Source: Actinomycetes bacterium
Lineage (GTDB): Bacteria > Actinomycetota > Acidimicrobiia > Acidimicrobiales > Bog-793
Length of the DNA stretch: 26,326 nt
NCBI GenBank assembly: GCA_021785095.1
Contig: JAJYGM010000779.1
Coordinates: forward strand, 1-26,326
Reading direction: 5' to 3'
Below are positions 17,352 through 24,169 of the stretch, one piece after another (positions within the stretch are counted from its first letter, which is position 1; each line of letters starts with the position of its first letter). The notes beneath the pieces are model-generated. The model was not told the origin of the DNA and did no database searches. It saw only the letters and a list, made by a program, of their open reading frames with translations. Position numbers and translations under genes: made by a program.

Positions 17352-17408
17352 CGGCGCGTGACTGCCCGTCGATCTTCGCACCAACGTGCCGGTCGGGACC
17401 AGCCCGAC

Positions 17409-18650
17409 TTAGCAGAGGAGCGGCCCGCCCTGGCGCGGCCCGTCCTTCACCGGCAGCAGGTTCGCCTCGACGTAGGCGATGCCGAGCTCCTCGTGCCCCG
17501 GCGAGGGGTAGAAGGTGCGCAGGTGGCTGATCTGGAAACGTGCCGTGTAGTCCGGCATCACCGGGCGCAGGGCGTCCTGGGTGAAGTACATGAACGAGTT
17601 CTCGTTGTAGAAGGCACGGTAGCCCGGGTCCTGGAACGCGCCTCGCCCGTCGGTGCTCGGCGTCTTCGTGAGCCACACCCCCGCGTGCGGCATGACGCGG
17701 TACACCTCGTTGAAGAGCCTGGTGTGCGCTCCGACGCGGCACAGCACGTCGTAGGTCTTCACGACCCCGACCGAGCTCTCGTCGAGCTCGAGCGACGGCT
17801 CGTCGGGATCGACCGTCACGTCGTCGTAGCGCTCGTCCGGGTCGTCGCCCATCCAGACGGGGGTCCGGAGTCGTATGGTCGCAAGGCCGCGCCGAGCCGC
17901 CCAGGCGAGCGCCATGTCCTCGATGTAGTGGCGGTAGATGACGACGGTCTCTTCCTGTATCGCCGCGTTGGTCTTCTTCTCGGCCTGGGTGTTGTGGGCG
18001 TGGATCCGCTGGAGGTAGCAGCACCGCTTGATGTGGTGGAAGTCGCCCTCTATGTAGAGGCGGCAGAGCAGGTCGTGATCGTCGAGGAACGGGCGGTCGG
18101 CGTCGTAGCCGCCGACCTTCTCATAGGTGGTCCGCCGAAACGCTCGCACGTGGTTCGGCGCGTACCACACGTATCCGACGTTGTGCGGCGACGCCTCCAT
18201 GGCGTGGCAGCGGTTGAGCTCCGTGCCGTCGATGGCGCCTCGCGTGTAGGTCCAGCCGTAGCTCAAGTCGAAGAGGTCGAAGTTCGGCGAGCCGTCGCTG
18301 TTGATCTGTGCCCAGTCGGAGTAGGCCACGACGACGTCTGGTGACGAGAAGGCCTGGGCGATGGCGGCCAGCGAGCCGCGCGTCAGGTAGTCGTCGTGGT
18401 CGAGCTCGACCAGGATCTCCCCGGACGCGAGCTCGCACGCGGCACGCTTCAACGCCCCGACTCCCTTCAGCCGGCTCGGCGCTCGCGACACCTTCACCCG
18501 GGCATCCTCGACGGGCGCTTGCCAGTTCTGCGCCTTCCCGTTCAACAGCACGATCCACTCCCAGTCCTCGAAGGACTGCGAGGCGAGCGAGCCGTAGGCG
18601 AGATCGAGATGGCGGGTGTCGTGGCTCGGTGTGAACACCGACAGTCGCAT
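17409..18650 (-). CDS. Family 2 glycosyltransferase fused to a degenerate methyltransferase-like domain
   Basis: 413 residues from ATG 18650. Residues 1-225 are a GT-A fold family 2 glycosyltransferase: MRLSVFTPSHDTRHL at the nucleotide-sugar site, VELDHDDYLTRG with the metal DxD (D84-D86), and a FLDDHDLLCRL acid region (189-198). Residues 255-405 match the C-terminal half of SAM methyltransferases often found beside such enzymes (ELDESSVGVVKTYDVL, LFNEVYRVM, PSTDGRGAFQDP, NENSFMYFT). The expected SAM-binding glycine loop is missing; the corresponding stretch reads LATIRLRTPV. The second domain may therefore be non-catalytic. GTG 18665 is an alternative start. It is divergent from the sulfotransferase with a 40-base gap, suggesting that both act on one surface polysaccharide or glycan. 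Confidence 0.85.
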   Translation of the reverse strand: MRLSVFTPSHDTRHLDLAYGSLASQSFEDWEWIVLLNGKAQNWQAPVEDARVKVSRAPSRLKGVGALKRAACELASGEILVELDHDDYLTRGSLAAIAQAFSSPDVVVAYSDWAQINSDGSPNFDLFDLSYGWTYTRGAIDGTELNRCHAMEASPHNVGYVWYAPNHVRAFRRTTYEKVGGYDADRPFLDDHDLLCRLYIEGDFHHIKRCCYLQRIHAHNTQAEKKTNAAIQEETVVIYRHYIEDMALAWAARRGLATIRLRTPVWMGDDPDERYDDVTVDPDEPSLELDESSVGVVKTYDVLCRVGAHTRLFNEVYRVMPHAGVWLTKTPSTDGRGAFQDPGYRAFYNENSFMYFTQDALRPVMPDYTARFQISHLRTFYPSPGHEELGIAYVEANLLPVKDGPRQGGPLLC

Positions 18651-18690
18651 GGCTAAGCCTTGCACACCTCCGGGCTGCTAGAACACACTT

Positions 18691-20187
18691 ATGTCGGACG
18701 TCACCGGGGGCGACGGCATGCTGGCCACGGCGCCTCAGAGCGAGGAGTGGCCTGAGCCGCGCCGCGACAGCCCAGACCTCGAAGGGGGCCGCCCTGACAT
18801 CGGCCGGCCCGCCACGCCGAAGGCCAGGGTCCAGTCGCCCACGCGCAGCACCCGCAGGGCAGCTCGGCGCCGACCGCTCCGCATGCTCTTCGTCGTCTCG
18901 GCGGCGCGCTCGGGCTCGACGCTGCTCCGGTACCTCATCGACAGCCACCCCGAGATCACGGCCCCGGCCGAGATGAACCTGTCGGCATATCTGCAGCACA
19001 CCGTCAGCATGTGGATGCGCGTGGAAGAGGCGCGGGGCGAGCTCGTGGCGCCCGCCGACGGCCAGCAGGTGGAACCTTCCGACGAAGCGTGCCGGCGTGC
19101 ACGCAAGGCCCTCGACACCATGGTCCGGGACATGGTCACCGACGATCGGGTCTCGGTCTTCTGCGACAAGTCGCTCACGAGCGTCGACCAGCTCGGACTG
19201 CTCGCACGCTGCTACCCCGACGGCCTGTTCGTCCTCCTGCACCGCTACCCGCTCGACATGATCTCCTCGGGCATCGAAGCCTCTAGGTGGGGGTTCAATG
19301 CGTACGGTTTCGCTCCGTTTCTCGGGACGGCACCCGGGAACTTCGTCGCCGGCCTCGGCTCGTACTGGATCGACCGCGCGACGAAGATGGTGGAGTTCGA
19401 GCGGACCTGCGAGCAGGCCCACGCCCGCATCTACTACGAGCTGCTCTGCGGAGACCCGTTCGCGACGCTGAAAGACCTGTTCCGGTTCATCGGGGTGCGC
19501 CACGACGCCCGCACGGTGAAGGCCTGCATCCGCAAGGCGCTCGCAAGCGAGCACTCGACCGGACCGGGCGACTACAAGATCGATTTCACGACGACGATCT
19601 CGCGAAGCTCCATCGGGCGTGGCTCGCTCCTGCCTCGGATGCTCGCGCCTCAGCAGGTGGAGGCCATCGACAACCTGCTCGCCGAGCTCGACTACCCGTC
19701 GCTCGAGGCAGCGTGGGCCGGCGATCTTGCAAAGCTCGTCGGCCTTCGTCCCGAGGTGGATGGCGGCGGTCGCTCGTCCAGCGCTCTCGAGATGGTGCTG
19801 CAACGGCTGACGGGGGTGCTCGAAGCAGGCCTCAAGGCGCACTCGCTCCGCGGTGACGAGGCATCCGTGCTCCCGCTCGACCTCGTCGTGATCGCACCTG
19901 ATGGAAGGCACCGGTTGCTCACCGTGTCGCAGTCGGGCGTGACGGACGCCGGCTCGCCCGACTCGACGGACCGGACCTCGCAGATCCGGCTGCGATGCTC
20001 GCTCGACGGCGTCGAGGATGCCCTCGACGGCAGGAGCAACCTCGCACAACTCATGCACGACGGGCGGCTTCGCGCGGAGGCGGGAGCCGGTGCCGAAGAG
20101 CGCCGCTCGGACCGCCTGAAGGGTCGGCGGGCGATGCTCGTGCTGAGCGACCTCGTCACCGCCGGAGTGCCGCTCGACCGGAAGTGA
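18691..20187 (+). CDS. Sulfotransferase with an unusual C-terminal extension
   Basis: 498 residues. The first 62 or so are polar, Pro/Arg-rich and probably disordered. The sulfotransferase core (about 63-350) begins MLFVVSAARSGSTLLRYLIDSHPEI; AARSGST (71-77) is the loop that binds the 5'-phosphosulfate of PAPS. VLLHRYPLDMISSGIEA is the second PAPS 3'-phosphate site, and ARIYYELLCGDPFATLKDLFRFIGV is the usual end of the core. Residues about 360-498 form an extra domain (LPLDLVVIAPDGRHRLLTVSQ... AMLVLSDLV) that I cannot name with confidence; it weakly resembles an SCP2-like or regulatory beta domain. It shares a divergent promoter gap with the glycosyltransferase. The acceptor is unknown. The ATG has no clear ribosome site. 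Confidence 0.82.
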   Translation: MSDVTGGDGMLATAPQSEEWPEPRRDSPDLEGGRPDIGRPATPKARVQSPTRSTRRAARRRPLRMLFVVSAARSGSTLLRYLIDSHPEITAPAEMNLSAYLQHTVSMWMRVEEARGELVAPADGQQVEPSDEACRRARKALDTMVRDMVTDDRVSVFCDKSLTSVDQLGLLARCYPDGLFVLLHRYPLDMISSGIEASRWGFNAYGFAPFLGTAPGNFVAGLGSYWIDRATKMVEFERTCEQAHARIYYELLCGDPFATLKDLFRFIGVRHDARTVKACIRKALASEHSTGPGDYKIDFTTTISRSSIGRGSLLPRMLAPQQVEAIDNLLAELDYPSLEAAWAGDLAKLVGLRPEVDGGGRSSSALEMVLQRLTGVLEAGLKAHSLRGDEASVLPLDLVVIAPDGRHRLLTVSQSGVTDAGSPDSTDRTSQIRLRCSLDGVEDALDGRSNLAQLMHDGRLRAEAGAGAEERRSDRLKGRRAMLVLSDLVTAGVPLDRK

Positions 20188-20258
20188 CCCGTGCCAGCTG
20201 GGATTGCCCGCAAGTTACCCCCCAGTAGCTGGATCTCGGCACCTAGAGAGCTCGCCCG

Positions 20259-20528
20259 GTGGTCACGCTCCATCGCGGGCGGCAGCCGTCGCAGTACCCA
20301 GATACCGTGGTGCACATCGCAGCGAAAGGCGTGGCCCCGCTCGACACCTTCGACTGCTACCCGTTCTTCGGCTTCTCGACGGGGCAGTGCCGTTGGGGCG
20401 ACTACTCGATGGCGCAGAACTACAATGGCACCATCTACATGGCCACCGAGTACATCGCGGCGCAGCCCCGTGACCCGGCGGCGAACTGGGCGACCCGGGT
20501 GTTCTGGGCGCCGATCAGCTCGAGCTGA
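20259..20528 (+). pseudogene. 3' remnant of a secreted beta-structured protein gene
   Basis: 89 codons whose C-terminal 70 read like real protein: YPDTVVHIAAKGVAPLDTF, CRWGDYSMAQ, then IYMATEYIA and ANWATRVFWAP. I recognise the RWGDYS...WMATEYIP...LANWGTF pattern as the C-terminal end of large secreted bacterial proteins. Here the upstream frame is blocked by TAG at 20226 and 20244, and there is no signal peptide or ribosome site. The likely reading is a truncated gene whose 5' part was lost. The 20188-20258 and 20529-20578 stretches around it hold nothing else that I can identify. Confidence 0.55.
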
Positions 20529-20531
20529 AGC

Positions 20532-20548
20532 GAGCTGAGCTGAGCTGA
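20532..20548 (+). repeat. Short tandem repeat, GAGCT units
   Basis: Three and a half head-to-tail GAGCT units follow the remnant's stop codon, and another GAGCTGA covers that stop. It may be simple slippage in a decaying region; no function is implied. Confidence 0.5.
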
Positions 20549-20578
20549 CGCGATCCGGCCGGTCCGCGTCTTCGCGTC

Positions 20579-22612
20579 TCACATCCAGAGCGGATCGAGA
20601 TCGACGTCGATCCGGATGCCCGGGCCGAGCTCGTGACGGTTGGCCCGCCCTGAGCCCTGGCGCTCGTCTTCGATCGAGAGAGTCGCCTCGACCGCATCGT
20701 CGTCGAGGAAGCGGCTGATCGGAGCGAAGCTGTGGCGGTCGTCGAGCGCCCTCCGGTGATGCGGCATCCGGAGCGCCGCGTAGAGGTGGAGCTCGTCACG
20801 GGCTCGGGTGACGGCGACGTACAGGAGCCGCTTCTCCTCCTCGAGACCTGCTGTGCTCCGGAGCGCCATGTCCGAGGGCACGGCTCCGTCGACGAGGTGC
20901 GGCAGGTGCACGATCGGCCACTCGAGACCTTTTGCCGAGTGGATCGTCGATATCACGACGTAGTCCTCGTCGAGGTGCGGGTCCGCCGCGAGGTCGCCAG
21001 TCGAAGCCGGCGGGTCCAGCGTGAGCTGGGCGAGGAAGTCCGAGAAGTCGTCGGTGACCGAGGCGGAGCCGACGAGGCGTTCGAGGTCGCCGAGCCGCGG
21101 AGCTGCGTCGTCGTAGCGCTCGAGGACGAGAGGGCGAAGGGCCTGCAGGACGCGCTCGGCCCGCTCGCCTGCCCTGGTGCAGCTCACTGCCTCCGCCAGG
21201 ACCGGTAACGACTGCGACAGCTCGCCCCGGCCCAGCGGGGGAGCCAGCGCGACGAGCTCCGGCCAGGCCGAGAGCGACTCGGTCGTGTGCCGGTGGACGT
21301 GTTCGAGAAGCCCCCTCGCACGGCCGGGGCCGACGCCGCGATGCAGCCGGAGGACTCGGTACCAGGCCACGTCGTCGGCGGGGTTGTCGAGCAGGCGCCC
21401 GGCGGCCACGAAGTCCTTCACGTGCGCAGCCTCCAAGAAGCGCAACCCCCCGTACTTCCGGTACGGCACCTTCCGGACCGACAGTTCGACCTCGATGAGG
21501 TCGCTGTGGTGGCCGGCACGCACGAGCACGGCCTGATGGCGGAGCGGCACCCCCCGCTCGTGGGCCTCGAGGATGCGGTGGACGACTGCGCGCGCTTCAG
21601 AGCCGGCGTCGTAGCAACGCCGCAGGGTCGGCTTCGTCCCTGTGCCGCGGGTCGACTCGAGACGGATCTCCGCGTCGCCGGGCCGTCCGGGTCGGAGCAC
21701 GTTGGCGCTGTCGAGCACCGCCTGGCGCGAGCGGAAGTTCCGCTCGAGGCGGATCAGCGTCGCGCCCGGGAAGGACTCGACCACGCGGCGCAGGTGGACG
21801 GGATCCGAGCCGCGGAAGCCGTAGATCGCCTGCGCCTCGTCGCCGACGACGGTGAGTCCCTTGCCGCCCGGGGCGAGGAGTTGCACGATCTCCACCTGCA
21901 GCGAGTTCAGGTCCTGGTACTCATCGACGAGGACGTGGCTGACGCCGGCAGCGAGGTCGTGCCCGAGGGACGGGTGGCGGAGCAACGCTCGCCAGGAGAG
22001 CAAGAGGTCGTCGAAGTCGAGGAGGGCGGACCGCCGCTTGCGTGCGGTGAAGTCGCGGAAGAGACCGGCGATCGCATCGAGGTGCGGCTCGCACCACGGG
22101 TACTCGGCCGGCACGATCTCGCGGAGCGGGCGCTCGTTGTTGATGCAGCGCGAGTAGATGTCGACGAGCGTCGCGGTCCTCGGAAAGCGGGCTGCCGTTC
22201 CGTTCAGGTCGTGGTCTCCGCGCACGAGGTCCATGAGGTCGCACGATCCGGCCGGGTCGAGCACGCCGAAGCCGGAAGGCAAGCCGAGGACGTCCGCGTA
22301 CGCCGCGATCTGCTGGTGCGCCACGGCGTGGAAGGTCCCGCCCCGAGGCCGCTGTGCCTCCCGCGTGCTCGCTAGCGCCGCCGCACGCGCCAGCATCTCC
22401 TCGGCCGCCCTTCTCGTGAAGGTGAGGAGCAGGATCCGCTGCGGCGCCACGCCGCGCTCCAACAGGCAGGCCACTCTCGACGTGAGCGTCCTCGTCTTGC
22501 CGGTGCCGGCACCGGCAAGGATCACGAGCGGCCCGTCGCCATGCGTCGCCGCCTGCAGCTGCGCCTCGTCGAGGCCATCGTCCCACGCGCGGTGAGCGTC
22601 CCCACCAAACAT
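20579..22612 (-). CDS. UvrD/PcrA-family superfamily 1 DNA helicase
   Basis: 677 residues. It unwinds DNA 3'-5' using ATP, in repair or recombination. Helicase motifs in order: Q motif LDEAQLQAA, Walker A AGAGTGKT (33-40), motif Ia LLLTFTRRAAEEM (61-73), Walker B/II VLVDEYQD (227-234), motif III VVGDEAQAIYGFRGSD, motif IV LERNFRS, motif V VISTIHSAKGLEW, motif VI EEEKRLLYVAVTRARDEL. Motif III has GDEAQAIY in place of the common GDDDQSIY. It is shorter than UvrD/PcrA (720-770) and lacks their C-terminal tail. The ATG at 22612 lies in a LexA-like box, so SOS control is likely. It is divergent from the AAA-VWA pair. Confidence 0.93.
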   Translation of the reverse strand: MFGGDAHRAWDDGLDEAQLQAATHGDGPLVILAGAGTGKTRTLTSRVACLLERGVAPQRILLLTFTRRAAEEMLARAAALASTREAQRPRGGTFHAVAHQQIAAYADVLGLPSGFGVLDPAGSCDLMDLVRGDHDLNGTAARFPRTATLVDIYSRCINNERPLREIVPAEYPWCEPHLDAIAGLFRDFTARKRRSALLDFDDLLLSWRALLRHPSLGHDLAAGVSHVLVDEYQDLNSLQVEIVQLLAPGGKGLTVVGDEAQAIYGFRGSDPVHLRRVVESFPGATLIRLERNFRSRQAVLDSANVLRPGRPGDAEIRLESTRGTGTKPTLRRCYDAGSEARAVVHRILEAHERGVPLRHQAVLVRAGHHSDLIEVELSVRKVPYRKYGGLRFLEAAHVKDFVAAGRLLDNPADDVAWYRVLRLHRGVGPGRARGLLEHVHRHTTESLSAWPELVALAPPLGRGELSQSLPVLAEAVSCTRAGERAERVLQALRPLVLERYDDAAPRLGDLERLVGSASVTDDFSDFLAQLTLDPPASTGDLAADPHLDEDYVVISTIHSAKGLEWPIVHLPHLVDGAVPSDMALRSTAGLEEEKRLLYVAVTRARDELHLYAALRMPHHRRALDDRHSFAPISRFLDDDAVEATLSIEDERQGSGRANRHELGPGIRIDVDLDPLWM

Positions 22613-22619
22613 ATGTTCG
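22606..22619 (-). promoter_or_regulatory. LexA-like SOS box at the helicase start codon
   Basis: Read on the minus strand the site is CGAACATATGTTTG. The Gram-positive/actinobacterial SOS box is CGAACNNNNGTTCG, so only one position differs. The centre ATAT overlaps the ATG of the helicase, and the -10-like TACACT lies 3 to 8 bases upstream of the box. A bound repressor would cover the transcription and translation start. Confidence 0.7.
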
Positions 22620-22621
22620 TC

Positions 22622-22627
22622 AGTGTA
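22622..22627 (-). promoter_or_regulatory. Candidate -10 box (TACACT) of the helicase gene
   Basis: TACACT on the minus strand ends 9 bases before ATG 22612. The predicted transcript start lies in the SOS box. No strong -35 is visible. Confidence 0.45.
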
Positions 22628-22693
22628 GCCCGGGGTCGCTCCGGATGGGTCTTAGGGGCGCTCGGCCCTGTCGCGAAAGCAGCGTCGCCCTCG

Positions 22694-22699
22694 TAGGCT
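22694..22699 (+). promoter_or_regulatory. Candidate -10 box (TAGGCT) for the AAA-VWA pair
   Basis: TAGGCT ends 8 bases before ATG 22708, with no ribosome site between. It supports ATG 22708 rather than the upstream in-frame start at 22645. Confidence 0.4.
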
Positions 22700-22707
22700 C
22701 GCGGTCC

Positions 22708-24162
22708 ATGACTGACTCGCCGCACGCCCCCCACGCACTCGAGCCAGAGCCTGCCTCGCCGCCACCGTCCCCGCGCACGCTGGGCGAGCTGCGCGCCTCG
22801 AGCTGGCATTCGCTCCCTGTCAAGCAGGAGATGCGGAAGAACCTCCTCGCCCGCATCGGGGAGGGCCGCCCGATCGTGGAGGGCGTGCTCGGCTACGACG
22901 ACACGGTCCTGCCGGCGATCGAGCAGGCCATCATCGCCGGCCACGACATCATCCTCCTCGGCGAACGCGGCCAGGCGAAGAGCCGCATCATCCGGTCACT
23001 GGTCGACCTGCTCGACGAGTGGTCGCCGACCATCGCCGGCTCGGAGATCAACGACGACCCGTTCGCGCCGGTGTCCCGGTATGCGCGTGACCTCATCGCC
23101 GAGCACAGGGACGACACGCACATCCGCTGGGTCCACAGGTCGGAGCGCTACGGGGAGAAGCTCGCCACCCCCGACACCTCCATCGCCGACATCATCGGCG
23201 AGGTGGACCCGATCAAGGTCGCCGAGGGCCGCTACCTCTCCGACGAGCTGACCATCCACTACGGGCTCGTCCCGCGCACTAACCGCGGGATCTTCGCCAT
23301 CAACGAGCTGCCAGATCTCGCCGAGCGGATCCAGGTCGGCCTCCTCGACGTCCTCGAGGAGCGCGACGTCCAGATCCGCGGGCACAAGGTCCGCCTCCCC
23401 CTCGACGTGATGCTCGTCGCCTCGGCGAACCCGGAGGACTACACGAACCGTGGACGGATCATCACGCCGCTCAAGGACCGTTTCGGAGCGCGCGTCCGCA
23501 CCCACTACCCGCTCGATGTCGACACCGAGCTGACGATCATCAACCAGGAAGCGGCCCGGCTCGACGACGTCGGCGTCCGCGTCGAGGTCCCGCCGTTCAT
23601 GGCCGAGATCGTCGCTCGCATCAGCCAGGCCGCCCGGCGCTCGCCGCGGGTGAGCCAGCGCTCCGGTGTATCGGTCCGGCTCAGCGTCGCGAACTACGAG
23701 ACGCTGGCGGCGGCAGCAGTGCGCAGGGCCGTGCGCCAGGGTGAGCACGAGGCCGTCCCGCGGGTGAGCGACCTCGACTCGCTCCTCTCCTCGACCCTCG
23801 GCAAGCTCGAGATCGAGTCGCTCGAAGAGGGGGAGGACGAGGAGATCGTCGACAAGCTCGTGAAGGCGGCGGTCCTCCAGACCTTCCGCGAGAGCTGCCC
23901 GACAGAGCAGCTCGGGCAGGTGGTCGGGGGCTTCGAGGACGGGAAGATCGTCCACGCGGGACCCGACCTGTCCTCGGCCGACTACATCGCCGTGCTCGAC
24001 ACCGTCCCGGCGATGCGACAGCCCGTGCTCGCGATGGCCGGCTCCGAGAGCCCGGGCGCCGTCGCCAGTGCGGTCGAGCTCGTCCTCGAGGGCCTCCACC
24101 TGACGAAACGCCTCAACAAAGATGCCGCCGGCCCGCGGGCCACGTACCGGGCGAGGGCGTGA
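22708..24162 (+). CDS. AAA+ ATPase, magnesium-chelatase ChlI/MoxR-like
   Basis: 484 residues from ATG 22708. The N-terminal 35 residues are Pro-rich. The ATPase core starts near residue 55 (IVEGVLGYDDTVLPAIEQAI). Its Walker A is GERGQAKS (85-92), with Ala where Gly normally precedes Lys. Its Walker B is GIFAINELPDL (194-204), with Asn where Asp is usual; I believe both changes are typical of this subfamily rather than damage. Sensor 1 is ASANPEDYTNRGRIITPLKDRFG (about 238-260), and IIGEVDPIKVAEGR (162-175) and VLEERDVQIRGHKV are chelatase-like inserts. It probably works with the VWA protein encoded 7 bases downstream as a chaperone or metal-insertion machine. The M. tuberculosis pair Rv0958/Rv0959 appears to be the counterpart. 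The target is unknown. Confidence 0.9.
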   Translation: MTDSPHAPHALEPEPASPPPSPRTLGELRASSWHSLPVKQEMRKNLLARIGEGRPIVEGVLGYDDTVLPAIEQAIIAGHDIILLGERGQAKSRIIRSLVDLLDEWSPTIAGSEINDDPFAPVSRYARDLIAEHRDDTHIRWVHRSERYGEKLATPDTSIADIIGEVDPIKVAEGRYLSDELTIHYGLVPRTNRGIFAINELPDLAERIQVGLLDVLEERDVQIRGHKVRLPLDVMLVASANPEDYTNRGRIITPLKDRFGARVRTHYPLDVDTELTIINQEAARLDDVGVRVEVPPFMAEIVARISQAARRSPRVSQRSGVSVRLSVANYETLAAAAVRRAVRQGEHEAVPRVSDLDSLLSSTLGKLEIESLEEGEDEEIVDKLVKAAVLQTFRESCPTEQLGQVVGGFEDGKIVHAGPDLSSADYIAVLDTVPAMRQPVLAMAGSESPGAVASAVELVLEGLHLTKRLNKDAAGPRATYRARA

Positions 24163-24169
24163 CCCCCGG

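Noticed and set aside
18121..20058. 645-codon minus-strand open frame across the sulfotransferase
   Set aside because: The sulfotransferase on the plus strand has clear PAPS motifs. The opposite frame is low-complexity, Arg/Glu/Val-rich and shows no domain pattern.
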